Of a stretch of DNA of 64,000 nt, positions 32,438 through 40,920 are shown piece by piece. The first letter of the stretch is position 1. Each line of letters opens with the position of its first letter. The stretch comes from a virus. The notes under the pieces were generated by a model. That model did no database searches. It was not told the origin of the DNA and was given only the letters and a program-made list of their open reading frames with translations. The stretch covers positions 80,960-144,959 of the IMG/VR virus record IMGVR_UViG_3300017963_000201, one strand, 5' to 3'. Both the position numbers and the translations under genes were made by a program.

Positions 32438-34087
32438 CTAATCGATATCCAAGTCTTTTGGAAGCATATTCCTAATCTTCTGTTCAACGAACTCAGACAT
32501 TTCTATACCAACCTCTTCCAAGGCTTCATACTGCTCATTGGTTAGCAAATCTTTAGCTACATCTTTTGCTGATATCTCTATGCCGGACAACTCAGAAAGT
32601 TCTTCGGCAATTTCTTCAGCCCTTAATATTCTTTCCTCTGATCCACCCCAATAACTTGGGTATCCGAGAAGAAGGGACCACAAAGATCCTATAGCATCTT
32701 CTTCATCCTCTGGTATTTCCTCACCCCCAGCATACCTAATAACCTCTCTAGCACTTTTATCCCATATAATTTCTGTTATGGGGATATTCTCAAAACTACC
32801 ATAGGCATTCATAAGATTTTGGTAATTTTCCATCATACTACCAATATCTACGTCACCCCCAGTGTAACCCCACCACCCATCTTCACTATAGCCAAAGTCA
32901 ATAAATTCTACACCCTCCCCACCATCCCACTTGAGTTGAATACCGCCATGCGTTAAATAGTCCACATCACCGTAGTTTACCCATTTATCTTTAATGGATG
33001 CTAATACCTCACCTATAGTTTTGGATCTAGGTTTGTCTTCGTATACGTCTTTATCAAACATCTCTTCTTGTTGTGCTCTAAGTCTTCTCATTGTTCTTTT
33101 TAGACAGGCTTTACTATCCAAAAAATCATCATTATCATCATACCCTAAAAAAATCCCGCACACTATACCACCAACTTCATTGGCTACTTCTTGGGCTTCC
33201 TCCTCTGTTTCATACCATTCTTCAGACATAGGGGAATTAGACCATTCTTCCCCAGTCCACACAGTGTTGCTGTCATCAGGATCTTCCACTACATATTTAA
33301 TAATCTCACCGGCAATGTGCCTCCTAGCATTAAAGTCTCGTATAGTTCCTCCTGATCCCTGACTATCTTTAACAACATCACCATTTTTTAAAAGCTGAAT
33401 AACATATTCATCCAAGCGGTCCCCATACTTATCTAGCATTTGTTGGAAGCGACCTTCAGGATCATTGTCTCCTCGTATGTTTTGCACCACTTGATCATTG
33501 AGGGTATCAATAACTTCTATTGTATAATTAGCAGCAGTTTTCCTACTCTCCATAGGGAAGCCCCCCAAGTAAGGATTACCAAAGTAGGCATCAGGGGACT
33601 GTGCAAGCCTACGACCTTTAATCTTATTCACGTTGGGATGCTTTACCATGTCTTTTACCTCTTTTTTGTACTTATCAGAGATTGGTTTTTTAGGTTGGTT
33701 TGGCTTCATAGGTAAACCAGAAGCTACAAGCCAAGTATTAATGTCACGAACAAGACGAGCATTTGTGATATGGTGCATCAGTTTGTCATAATCATCTTCG
33801 TAAATGCACCCCTGCTTATAAGCTATCTGCTCAAACTCATCCTGGAGATTTTCCAGTTCACGGTTTTGTACCTTGATACTTTCTGCAGCCAAACCCATGG
33901 TAAATGCATTTTGCTCCGTCTCACCGAGCTTAGAAAGCAGCCCAACATACCAAGACTCTTCTAGCTCGTTGTCTACAATATGAGCTAAAGCAATCTCCAA
34001 GGCTTGATCCACTGTGAGGTTCAAAACTTTGTCAAGATCTTCTGGGACAACAATTTCCGTAGAAGTGTCTTGGGCAGTGATACGCAT
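32438..34087 (-). CDS. large modular acidic protein, AQ-type N-terminus
   Basis: 549 residues starting MRITAQDTSTEI. Internal basic-AQ motifs GRRLAQSPD (about 159-167) and RRLRAQQEE (about 338-346) divide it into three parts. The first part is helical. The second has alternating strands (NYTIEVIDTLNDQVVQNI). The third is tryptophan/glycine-rich (WDGGEGVEFIDFGYSEDGWW) with a helical end. Function unknown; likely related to the other AQ proteins. Confidence 0.55.
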   Translation of the reverse strand: MRITAQDTSTEIVVPEDLDKVLNLTVDQALEIALAHIVDNELEESWYVGLLSKLGETEQNAFTMGLAAESIKVQNRELENLQDEFEQIAYKQGCIYEDDYDKLMHHITNARLVRDINTWLVASGLPMKPNQPKKPISDKYKKEVKDMVKHPNVNKIKGRRLAQSPDAYFGNPYLGGFPMESRKTAANYTIEVIDTLNDQVVQNIRGDNDPEGRFQQMLDKYGDRLDEYVIQLLKNGDVVKDSQGSGGTIRDFNARRHIAGEIIKYVVEDPDDSNTVWTGEEWSNSPMSEEWYETEEEAQEVANEVGGIVCGIFLGYDDNDDFLDSKACLKRTMRRLRAQQEEMFDKDVYEDKPRSKTIGEVLASIKDKWVNYGDVDYLTHGGIQLKWDGGEGVEFIDFGYSEDGWWGYTGGDVDIGSMMENYQNLMNAYGSFENIPITEIIWDKSAREVIRYAGGEEIPEDEEDAIGSLWSLLLGYPSYWGGSEERILRAEEIAEELSELSGIEISAKDVAKDLLTNEQYEALEEVGIEMSEFVEQKIRNMLPKDLDID

Positions 34088-34089
34088 AG

Positions 34090-34587
34090 CTACTCCTTTT
34101 CACTATCCCCAATAAAAGTCATAGGGCCAAAGTCTGCAATTGCCGCTTCGATAGGATCAACTTCTTCCTTTTTAGTTTTCTTCGATTTCACTGCTTTCTT
34201 CTTTGCTGCAGCAGCTTTCTTTTCTTTAGTCTTTGTCTTTTTCTTGGGTTTGACTTTTTCTACCACCTTGGGTTTTATCTCTTCTTCCTCTTCTAGGGGC
34301 TCTTCGTCAAAATCGATAACAATAGGCTCGTCGATCTTTTTAGCCTTCGGTAGCTTTCGAATTCTAGGGTGAGCCTTTAGCTCATGCTTACCGATAACTT
34401 TCTCAGAGTCATGAAGTACAGTGAGATTACCCGTATTAACTAAATAATTAAAAACTGGATCTTCCTTAATCCACTTACGAGAGCATATGCCATCCACATC
34501 GTAAGATTGTCCAGGGTTAAGAATAATGCTTCCCTTTTCAAGTTGCAAAGGTAACGAGCCGCCTGTGCCATTTCTAACTTTAAACAT
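34090..34587 (-). CDS. hypothetical protein with lysine-rich tail
   Basis: 165 residues. The N-terminal 75 residues form a small beta domain (GSIILNPGQSYDVDGI). Residues about 85-145 are an acidic then lysine/alanine-rich low-complexity stretch. Lies just downstream of the terminase; role unknown. Confidence 0.55.
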   Translation of the reverse strand: MFKVRNGTGGSLPLQLEKGSIILNPGQSYDVDGICSRKWIKEDPVFNYLVNTGNLTVLHDSEKVIGKHELKAHPRIRKLPKAKKIDEPIVIDFDEEPLEEEEEIKPKVVEKVKPKKKTKTKEKKAAAAKKKAVKSKKTKKEEVDPIEAAIADFGPMTFIGDSEKE

Positions 34588-34668
34588 AAACTTTCTCCTT
34601 TAGCTTTTCTTGGTCTCTGCCTCTGATTGAATAATAAGGTAAAAAGATAAAGACAATTTAAGTATTGT

Positions 34669-36588
34669 CTACACGAACCTCTTTAGTCGAATAACTCTAA
34701 GGGAGGGCCTTGGGTTTGCTTTTCGGATCATACTAACTTTATGTCTGTCCTGTATAGCTTTGTTAGTAAAGACCCTCTCGGGAGTCTTTAGTAATCTATG
34801 AACCCCAATATAACATTGGATCATATCGTTCGATCCATCACTTCTGTGGTCTACCTTGACTCCATTATCTTGCAAACCTCTAAGCTCTCTTAGAGCTAAA
34901 GAACAAGGCATATTTCTGTGATAATAGGGATCTAGTGCGGGATGTTCTTTAGCCGGAAAACTTAATTTATTATTACGCATACTTTCTAAAAACTTAATAT
35001 GATCATCCCGATCTATATCTTTACCCATGGCCAAGATTCCTACATTTCTTAGCCTATCAATTTGTTCCATTGAATTCCAACGGTCATAGGATACATACTT
35101 AATAGTTAACTTCTTATGTAGCTCCAATATCAAATCTGTCATCGCAGGAAAATAAACTTCTCTTGGCTTTAGCTTTTGTTTATTCCCCTTGGGGATCGGC
35201 TTCAAAGTCACAGCACCGTCTATGATAACTTTATCTTCTTCGAGGTGTCCTATACATAAACAAAAGCTATCCTTCTTTTTTCCTGGATCACAATGTATAG
35301 CATACTCAGCTAAGTTTTTATATTTTACGTTTTTTATTTCTAGCCCAATATAACTAAAGATAACATTCCCAACCTTCATATCGAAGTACTTCTCACCATA
35401 ATCAAAAATAGAAAATCTAGTATTGTCTGTACAGGCTTCTATAATTCTCGTATCTCGAATAAAAGGATTCTCCGCACCAGGGGGGTTAGCACCGTAATCC
35501 CTTTCGGCACCCAAGGGATCATCCTCAAATTCGTCTGCCAGGTCCTCTTGAGTAATCTCAGGATTTGCTTCCCAGGTAGCTTTCCTAAAAGCAAACATCT
35601 TGTGCTGTCTTTGCGCTTGCTCTAACAATTGCATAATCTTATCGTCTTCAAACATCGGACTCGATATACTAATCATCCTGGCATCGGGTAAATTATAAAT
35701 ACCAAGCTCCCGTGCCCTTCGTACAGCAGAGCTAATCGTTCTAAGGGATCTCTTGAGTACCCTGTAGACTTCCTGAGCGCTTTTCTTACTGTCTCCCGTA
35801 TCAAATCTTGCCAGCTCGTCAATGATCGCAATCAGTCGTGTTTTACCGGCCAGGGAAGCTGAGTTAGAATGCAAAGCCTTCAAAGCTAGATTTTTATACT
35901 TGAAGTGGATTTCTTTGTCGGTTTCTTTATAGAGCTTACCTGTCTTGTACTTAGGGTGCGTCTTTTCTAAAGTCTGTAGCTTTTCTTTGAGATCCTGAAA
36001 CCAGGGGCTCTCTTCGTAAAAAGCCCTAAAGTGCCCCCAGACCGTCTCAGAAGCCTGTTGGGCACTCGTAGCGACAAAGGCTATATCCAAGGTCTGCCTT
36101 TTGATAACTCGTAGCCTAGACTGAAGATCTGGGGTACAGAGCGCGTCGTGGACTAGCCCAGCAGATAAACAACCTATGGTCACACCCTTGCCCGAGCGCA
36201 TCCCCTCGCATCCAACGAATTCATTGTAGAAGCTCAGATCGTCTACTATATCTGATTTCTTTAGCCCACAATTTGGACAAACCTCATACTCAAATAATAT
36301 CTGATCTCTTCTGGGAACATCATTTATAGTACGGATTCTCTGTACGTCGTTACACATGGGGCAGAGTAATTCTAAGAAGTCCCTAATTACTTCGTACTGA
36401 ACCGGCCAAAGCTCAGGACCATTAAGGTATTCTGGAGATTCTATAAAATGGATTACGTTGGGTGCGCGTTTGAGGGTGACAAGATCCGTAGTTACTAAGT
36501 TTGACGATTGAGTAATTTTGCCCTCAATCATGTCATCTAGATCTGCAAATAAATTATCTCTAGCTACATACTCCATATGACTTAACAT
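34669..36588 (-). CDS. terminase large subunit
   Basis: 639 residues. The ATPase domain has a Walker A-like GCEGMRSGKGVTIG (about 126-139) and Walker B IAIIDELARFD (about 250-260), with a zinc-ribbon insertion CPMC/CPNC before it. The nuclease domain has HCDPGKKKDSF (about 424-434) and later acidic residues. It packages DNA into proheads through the portal and cuts the concatemer. It is the first gene of the morphogenesis block. An alternative ATG four codons in is possible. Ends TAG. Confidence 0.88.
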   Translation of the reverse strand: MLSHMEYVARDNLFADLDDMIEGKITQSSNLVTTDLVTLKRAPNVIHFIESPEYLNGPELWPVQYEVIRDFLELLCPMCNDVQRIRTINDVPRRDQILFEYEVCPNCGLKKSDIVDDLSFYNEFVGCEGMRSGKGVTIGCLSAGLVHDALCTPDLQSRLRVIKRQTLDIAFVATSAQQASETVWGHFRAFYEESPWFQDLKEKLQTLEKTHPKYKTGKLYKETDKEIHFKYKNLALKALHSNSASLAGKTRLIAIIDELARFDTGDSKKSAQEVYRVLKRSLRTISSAVRRARELGIYNLPDARMISISSPMFEDDKIMQLLEQAQRQHKMFAFRKATWEANPEITQEDLADEFEDDPLGAERDYGANPPGAENPFIRDTRIIEACTDNTRFSIFDYGEKYFDMKVGNVIFSYIGLEIKNVKYKNLAEYAIHCDPGKKKDSFCLCIGHLEEDKVIIDGAVTLKPIPKGNKQKLKPREVYFPAMTDLILELHKKLTIKYVSYDRWNSMEQIDRLRNVGILAMGKDIDRDDHIKFLESMRNNKLSFPAKEHPALDPYYHRNMPCSLALRELRGLQDNGVKVDHRSDGSNDMIQCYIGVHRLLKTPERVFTNKAIQDRHKVSMIRKANPRPSLRVIRLKRFV

Positions 36589-36624
36589 AGCTTGATTAAT
36601 TTAAATAAGTCAAGTTGTGTTTTA

Positions 36625-36641
36625 GTTTATCCCTGATAAAC
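36625..36641. promoter_or_regulatory. palindrome in the divergent terminase leader
   Basis: GTTTATC-CCT-GATAAAC, a perfect 7-bp inverted repeat between the divergent terminase and zinc-protein starts, with AT-rich TATATT/TATTAT boxes at 36650-36660 on the plus side. A possible operator for both directions. Confidence 0.35.
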
Positions 36642-36677
36642 GATCACTTTTTATATTATACAAACAAGGAGTAAATT

Positions 36678-36959
36678 TTGAAAAAGATTTTAATTTGTCC
36701 CATCTATCAAACCCATTATTTAGCAGATACTAATAGACTTAAGTTTGGTAGACAAACTACATGTAGTAGATCCTGTTCTTATAAATTAAGGTCTATAAAA
36801 AAGAGCAAGAGTATTACATTTAAATGTTCTGTATGCGGAAAACTAACCAAGCGCAGCCCCTCTTGTTTAAAAACTAAACATGAAGGACATTACTGCATGA
36901 TTATCTTTGATGACAAGATTGACACAAATTTCATTACGAGATTTCATTTTTACTCATGA
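36678..36959 (+). CDS. zinc-finger protein on the opposite strand, probably decayed
   Basis: 93 residues from TTG 36678, six bases after AAGGAG. Cysteine motifs TTCSRSCSYKLRS and CSVCGKLTKRSPSC match the style of phage HNH-associated zinc fingers. The first pair, expected as CPxC, reads CPIY (Cys to Tyr), and the C-terminus after HYC loses the pattern, so it may be a damaged or truncated homing-type gene. The only plus-strand gene in this region, it lies between terminase and the accessory block. Confidence 0.5.
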   Translation: MKKILICPIYQTHYLADTNRLKFGRQTTCSRSCSYKLRSIKKSKSITFKCSVCGKLTKRSPSCLKTKHEGHYCMIIFDDKIDTNFITRFHFYS

Positions 36960-37122
36960 TCAAAGATTCCTGAAGTTTCTCTTCAAGTATCTTTACCCTT
37001 GCTCTTAGGTCTTTTATGTCTTGGGTAACTTCCTGGATAAATTCTGCAGGGTGAGTACTGACTTTTAAATGTCCGTATTGATAAAGGTCTGCCAGTTCAT
37101 TAATAGCTTTGTCAAAATTCAT
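36934..37122 (-). CDS. hypothetical coiled-coil protein
   Basis: 62 residues, C-terminal helix KDLRARVKILEEKLQES. Its end overlaps the plus-strand gene's end by 26 bases. Unknown. Confidence 0.5.
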   Translation of the reverse strand: MNFDKAINELADLYQYGHLKVSTHPAEFIQEVTQDIKDLRARVKILEEKLQESLIMSKNEIS

Positions 37123-37538
37123 TACGCTACCGCAAATGGATTAAACAATACTTGTGTATACCCCGCGTGCTTTAGTATGTCAACCATTCTAGTAGCTCCC
37201 GCATGATTCCAACTATGAACTATAATCTTTGGGTCAGCTCTAATGTATACTTCAATACCTGCCAAAGACTGAGCTAATGCTACCCCGTTATTATTCTCAT
37301 CATGATTAGGATCCATATCGTGGTCCAGGCATATAAGTTGAAACAAATAAGGACTATTAACCTGACGGCTTCTTTGTACGGATTCTAATAAGAGGGATCT
37401 AGCTTGAAAAACATTATACGCATGCACAATAATAAAATTATCCCTAGTACAAGTATGGACCTGCCCATGTTGTTTATGTTTGCGCGTACAGATAAAATCA
37501 TGCCTAGCGGGGCTGTCATCAACGAATAGGATCTTCAT
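37122..37538 (-). CDS. cyclic-phosphate-processing receiver-domain protein
   Basis: 138 residues. Receiver-like fold: ILFVDDSPARHDF (acidic pocket, 3-15), a HAYNVFQARSLLL helix, LICLDHDMDPNHDENNNG (about 68-85, with the catalytic D/H cluster), then IIVHSWNHAGATRMVDILKHAGY. This pattern matches the cyclic-phosphate-processing receiver family, implicated by context in RNA or nucleotide cyclic-phosphate handling. Stand-alone copies occur in phages. Confidence 0.65.
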   Translation of the reverse strand: MKILFVDDSPARHDFICTRKHKQHGQVHTCTRDNFIIVHAYNVFQARSLLLESVQRSRQVNSPYLFQLICLDHDMDPNHDENNNGVALAQSLAGIEVYIRADPKIIVHSWNHAGATRMVDILKHAGYTQVLFNPFAVA

Positions 37539-37863
37539 CCGTAGCTTCCTTTATCTTTATACCTGCAAGCTCATGGGACATAGCTCCGTACTCGTGCATT
37601 ACATCCTTACATAGCTGTGTAAGATGATCCACCTTTCTCTTGAGCTGTATTATCTCAGATGCTTCTTTAGCTTTGATAGCATCAAAGATAGCCCGAGCAT
37701 GATTCCCGGTTGCACTCATGATGCCAGAGTAAGCAAAAGGAACATTAATATCCCAATCTTTAATACATTCCCATATCGCATTAAAGATCGGATTATCCAA
37801 CATCTCTTTGGTGGGATCTGGCCAAGGTTCATTTCTTAATCTTTCTAGATATTCTTTTTTCAT
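37519..37863 (-). CDS. hypothetical protein
   Basis: 114 residues from ATG 37863. Has NPIFNAIWECIKDWDINVP and GIMSATGNHARAIFDAI, which from memory recur in unnamed phage proteins. C-terminal coiled coil. Overlaps the receiver gene by 20 bases. Confidence 0.6.
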   Translation of the reverse strand: MKKEYLERLRNEPWPDPTKEMLDNPIFNAIWECIKDWDINVPFAYSGIMSATGNHARAIFDAIKAKEASEIIQLKRKVDHLTQLCKDVMHEYGAMSHELAGIKIKEATDEDPIR

Positions 37864-38116
37864 GGGCTCTCTCACATTTTAAACAAGTAATTTCTCCGTC
37901 ATGGTTGTTAGTTAATATATACCAATTTTCGTCAATACTCTTTCCGCATAAGGTTTGACTACCATCCTCACTTCCGTGGATTGGGCCGTAAAGCTTATCA
38001 CTCTTTGTTATCTTCTGTACTGTGTATGGAGGATTCATTAAATTTTTCCTTGCTGCAGATGACATAACCCTCGGCATCAACCCAAGTTCTTTTCTGTGCG
38101 CATAGTAGGTTTGCAA
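37829..38116 (-). CDS. C-terminal part of a HicB-like / zinc protein
   Basis: 95 residues from a TTG at 38116; no good ribosome site. The same frame is open upstream to about 38204 and encodes CLEIPGATGTGHTVKDAIEDA, which continues the 38182-38280 fragment after a frameshift. The rest has CGKSIDENW and CLKCERAH, a probable zinc site. Confidence 0.5.
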   Translation of the reverse strand: MQTYYAHRKELGLMPRVMSSAARKNLMNPPYTVQKITKSDKLYGPIHGSEDGSQTLCGKSIDENWYILTNNHDGEITCLKCERAHEKRISRKIKK

Positions 38117-38181
38117 CGTACCTTTGGCGTCTTCTATCGCATCCTTAACTGTATGTCCCGTACCCGTTGCTCCCGGGATCT

Positions 38182-38280
38182 CTAAGCACCCGGCAAAGAA
38201 TCACTTACAGGTAATTCAAAATATGGGAAATCTAAGTTGATATTCTTGCACTCATCTTTTGCAAGTAATACAGCATACAT
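38182..38280 (-). pseudogene. N-terminal fragment of a HicB-like gene
   Basis: ATG 38280 overlaps the upstream stop and follows GGAGAAAGAG, so it is a real start. MYAVLLAKDECKN resembles the first strand of HicB-type antitoxin domains (YxVxLExDE). It stops at TAG 38182 after 32 codons. A one-base shift near 38190-38200 would join it to the reading frame of the 37829 gene, giving the G-x-T-xx-EA-xx-A region of that fold. Disrupted gene, frameshift site or sequence error. Confidence 0.5.
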
Positions 38281-38528
38281 TACTCTTTCTCCACAGGGCA
38301 TGTAACCATTACCGGCTGTTCATCAATAACCACATACTTAGGAAATACAGAAACCCCACTACCCTGAGAAAATACTAAATATACAATACCATTAATACAA
38401 GTTTCTTTAATAGGATCTCTTTTGGCTTTCGAACTCTTCTCACCTACCGGAAAAAACATAACCAAAAAAATTGCTACAATACAAACTACAATCATTAACT
38501 CTATCAGTGTAAATCCTCTTCTAGGCAT
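38280..38528 (-). CDS. pilin-like protein with type IV prepilin signal
   Basis: 82 residues beginning MPRRGFTLIELMIVV: a short basic leader, Gly at -1, Phe at +1 and Glu at +5, exactly the class III signal cut and N-methylated by prepilin peptidase, followed by a hydrophobic helix. The C-terminal half has two cysteines (CINGIVYLVFSQGSG and MVTCPVEKE). It is a paralogue of the neighbouring gene at 38504. Possibly incorporated into, or interfering with, host type IV pili or type II secretion (inference). Confidence 0.75.
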   Translation of the reverse strand: MPRRGFTLIELMIVVCIVAIFLVMFFPVGEKSSKAKRDPIKETCINGIVYLVFSQGSGVSVFPKYVVIDEQPVMVTCPVEKE

Positions 38529-38776
38529 AATACTAACCTCGGCTTGTTGTCCTCTAGCACATATCTAGGTGCCAACGCAAATCCCGATTTATCTTTATTC
38601 GTAACCAATACATAAACAGTACCCTCAATACAAAGATCCGTCGTAATCATAAGATCCATATTCATGCTAGGATCTTCTTTATAATACCCAGCAAAGAGCA
38701 TACCTAACCAAAAAGTAGATCCTAGTATTCCTATAATACCCATGAATACCGAGATACCTTCTATTAGCTTTGTCAT
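38504..38776 (-). CDS. membrane protein paralogous to the pilin-like gene
   Basis: 90 residues. The N-terminal hydrophobic helix (GISVFMGIIGILGSTFWLG) has no prepilin site. The C-terminal half (CIEGTVYVLVTNKDKSG, APRYVLEDNKPRLVLC) aligns with that of the 38280 gene, including both cysteines. Ordinary signal anchor or signal peptide likely. Overlaps the pilin-like start by 25 bases. Confidence 0.65.
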   Translation of the reverse strand: MTKLIEGISVFMGIIGILGSTFWLGMLFAGYYKEDPSMNMDLMITTDLCIEGTVYVLVTNKDKSGFALAPRYVLEDNKPRLVLCLEEDLH

Positions 38777-38784
38777 GGGTAAAC

Positions 38785-39078
38785 CTAATCAGATTCTCCG
38801 GATTCGTCATATGTATCTAGATCTATTTTTGCGGACTCAGGATAACAATCAGGGCAGAGCATACCTTTGGGCATAGGAGTAACCCAAGGCCCCTCATTCC
38901 CACATTGCCAGCATGGGCTAATCGGAATCTTGCGGATAACTTCCGGTGGGCAATCGTACTGCCTAACTTGCTCAAATAGATCTTTAAGAGGTTTTGGTGG
39001 ATCAAACTTCTTCACAGGGATACCATCTTTTCCATACTTAGGATGATACTCAATTTCTGATAAGGCTTGATCCATCAT
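38785..39078 (-). CDS. zinc-ribbon hypothetical protein
   Basis: 97 residues with CWQCGNEGPW and CPDCYPES, one zinc site, and an acidic tail. Unknown. Confidence 0.55.
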   Translation of the reverse strand: MMDQALSEIEYHPKYGKDGIPVKKFDPPKPLKDLFEQVRQYDCPPEVIRKIPISPCWQCGNEGPWVTPMPKGMLCPDCYPESAKIDLDTYDESGESD

Positions 39079-39085
39079 TTCTTGG

Positions 39086-39328
39086 TCATTTTATATCACT
39101 AAGCTCCTTTTTAAACTTTTGTTCTTTTACGTAATCCTGCAAAAACCAGGAAAGTTCATAAATAACCTGATGACCTGTAGATTCTAAGTACCACTCAACC
39201 CCATTCAAAGAAAGATAATTCTCTCTCTGAGGTGTCTTCTTCCGGAAGCGCTCCCACCAAGTTTGATTAAATTCTAAGGTTATGGATATAAGTCCTTTGG
39301 CTTTTGTATATTCGATAACCCGGTACAT
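39086..39328 (-). CDS. hypothetical protein
   Basis: 80 residues, basic, with WWERFRKKTPQ and a helical C-terminus. Unknown function. Confidence 0.5.
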   Translation of the reverse strand: MYRVIEYTKAKGLISITLEFNQTWWERFRKKTPQRENYLSLNGVEWYLESTGHQVIYELSWFLQDYVKEQKFKKELSDIK

Positions 39329-39460
39329 CTTATGGCCCTTTCGACATAAGATAAATACACCGTTCGATCTATTAGTATCTGTTCTACCTCAAATTTAGTC
39401 AAATACAATCCTTTACTTTTCTCTACGGCATTTTGGAGTTTTTTTTGTTAATGTAGTCAT
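39280..39460 (-). pseudogene. possible gene split by an A8 tract
   Basis: ATG 39460 reads MTTLTKK into a run of eight A residues, then stops after seven more codons. The adjacent frame after the run is open for about 55 codons (LQNAVEKSKGLYLTKFEVEQ and onward) to TAA 39280-39282. Slippage or an indel at the A8 tract would make one protein of about 60 residues. The ribosome site is weak. Confidence 0.3.
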
Positions 39461-39465
39461 ATGGT

Positions 39466-39645
39466 CTAAGAATCCTGCATAACTTTATTAAATAAACTAC
39501 GAAGCTCGTTTACTTGATCCAGCATCTCTTTTGTATCCTCGTGGAACTGTAAGGCATCTGAAGCAAGTTTATCAATTAATGTTTCCATATCCTTTATCAA
39601 GACGCTTTTACTTATTTTAGGATATTCTGTTTCTAGTTTTTCCAT
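39466..39645 (-). CDS. hypothetical coiled-coil protein
   Basis: 59 residues from ATG 39645 with AAGGGGA upstream (longer frame to 39672 rejected). Helical and acidic. Unknown. Confidence 0.5.
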   Translation of the reverse strand: MEKLETEYPKISKSVLIKDMETLIDKLASDALQFHEDTKEMLDQVNELRSLFNKVMQDS

Positions 39646-39658
39646 GCTTATCCCCTTT

Positions 39659-40063
39659 TCAAAAAACAACACCAGACCAGGGTGCTTTATCTTCTGTCAA
39701 TGGTAACAGTTCTTCTTGGGTAGGTCTTCTAAGATCCCCACCCTGTAAATGCTCCCAATTTTCACTATCATCAACAACTTCTTTAGGATCATAACTTACC
39801 GTGTATACGTACAGACCATTAGGATTCTTCCCACCTTCTATGTTATGCAAATAGATAGATTCAAAAAACGCCTCCACATTAAGGGAACTCTCCCAAAGAG
39901 CATAAAACCCATATTCTGCATAAGGGATCTTATCGGGGTTATCTTCCCAACTATGATGGGAGCATGCAATGGGTAAACAATGATCGGAACCTATAATACC
40001 AGCAGGTCTACTAGAAACAAATCCTTTATGCACCGCAAACAATAATTGTTCCGTAATAATCAT
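39659..40063 (-). CDS. hypothetical protein
   Basis: 134 residues with CSHHSWEDN and WEHLQGGDLRRPTQEE; mixed alpha/beta. Overlaps the upstream gene by four bases. Unknown. Confidence 0.55.
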   Translation of the reverse strand: MIITEQLLFAVHKGFVSSRPAGIIGSDHCLPIACSHHSWEDNPDKIPYAEYGFYALWESSLNVEAFFESIYLHNIEGGKNPNGLYVYTVSYDPKEVVDDSENWEHLQGGDLRRPTQEELLPLTEDKAPWSGVVF

Positions 40064-40920
40064 ACAGATTCTCCTTGTAATAATTTAGGTTTTGCATGCC
40101 CATAAATCTTATCGTTCTCAGCAAGTTTTGTTTCTCTAAGATCAATAATACCCGATCCAAGAAACTTAGAATCTTCTAACACACAAAATTTATCTTCTAC
40201 AAGTAAAGACCACTCAGCAATACCCAACCGCTTTACTACCCAAGTGAGCTTACCATTTACGAACCATGCTAGATGATATTGTCCGTTTAAGTATGAGTCT
40301 ATAAAGTCTTGCGGGTGATGCCCCTCTCTTCTCCAATAAAACCTTCTTGCACAAGCAGGAAAAAGGCTCACACCTTTAATTTTGTGTGTCATGCCCGTTA
40401 CTAAATCTCTAATTGTACTAAATTGGTCTTTTTCCTCACAAGAGAAACTATCAAGATAAACTTCCATTATCCGTTCATCGTTATATTGTTTAGTTTCGAT
40501 TGCTTTTTTGAGCATTTGATCGTCTAGTAGACAGGCATAGTAATGAGCTTGTAACCTTTGTTTGCTATCCAAAGATTTATAATCTATATAAGAATTCTTA
40601 TTTGGAGTGTCAAAGTGTAAGGGTTTAAATTGATTATTAGTACACACCCGTACAGGAAATATATCACCATTCTTATTGATATGATCTTTCCGTTCTATAG
40701 GGAAGGTAAAAACTTTTTGTGCCTTTTCGAATTTAGGTTCATCGGGAAGAGTTTTTGTGTATTTACTAAACTCAACCAAAAATCTTGAATTTATATCTTG
40801 GGCTATTTCTTTCGCATATACTCTAGATATTATCCTGATAAGCTCTTCTAGCCCGTTCAAGGGACTAATACTTTCTTGTTTCCATGATAAGATCATTTCC
40901 CTCATTTTTTTAGTATCCAT
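40060..40920 (-). CDS. hypothetical protein
   Basis: 286 residues, alpha/beta, with FPACARRFYWRREGHHPQDF about two thirds in. No catalytic signature recognised. Shares one base (TAATG) with the gene upstream. Confidence 0.55.
   Translation of the reverse strand: MDTKKMREMILSWKQESISPLNGLEELIRIISRVYAKEIAQDINSRFLVEFSKYTKTLPDEPKFEKAQKVFTFPIERKDHINKNGDIFPVRVCTNNQFKPLHFDTPNKNSYIDYKSLDSKQRLQAHYYACLLDDQMLKKAIETKQYNDERIMEVYLDSFSCEEKDQFSTIRDLVTGMTHKIKGVSLFPACARRFYWRREGHHPQDFIDSYLNGQYHLAWFVNGKLTWVVKRLGIAEWSLLVEDKFCVLEDSKFLGSGIIDLRETKLAENDKIYGHAKPKLLQGESV

Noticed and set aside
38785-39005. 60-codon minus-strand frame inside the zinc-ribbon gene
   Set aside because: Out-of-frame shadow of the 97-residue gene with no ribosome site.
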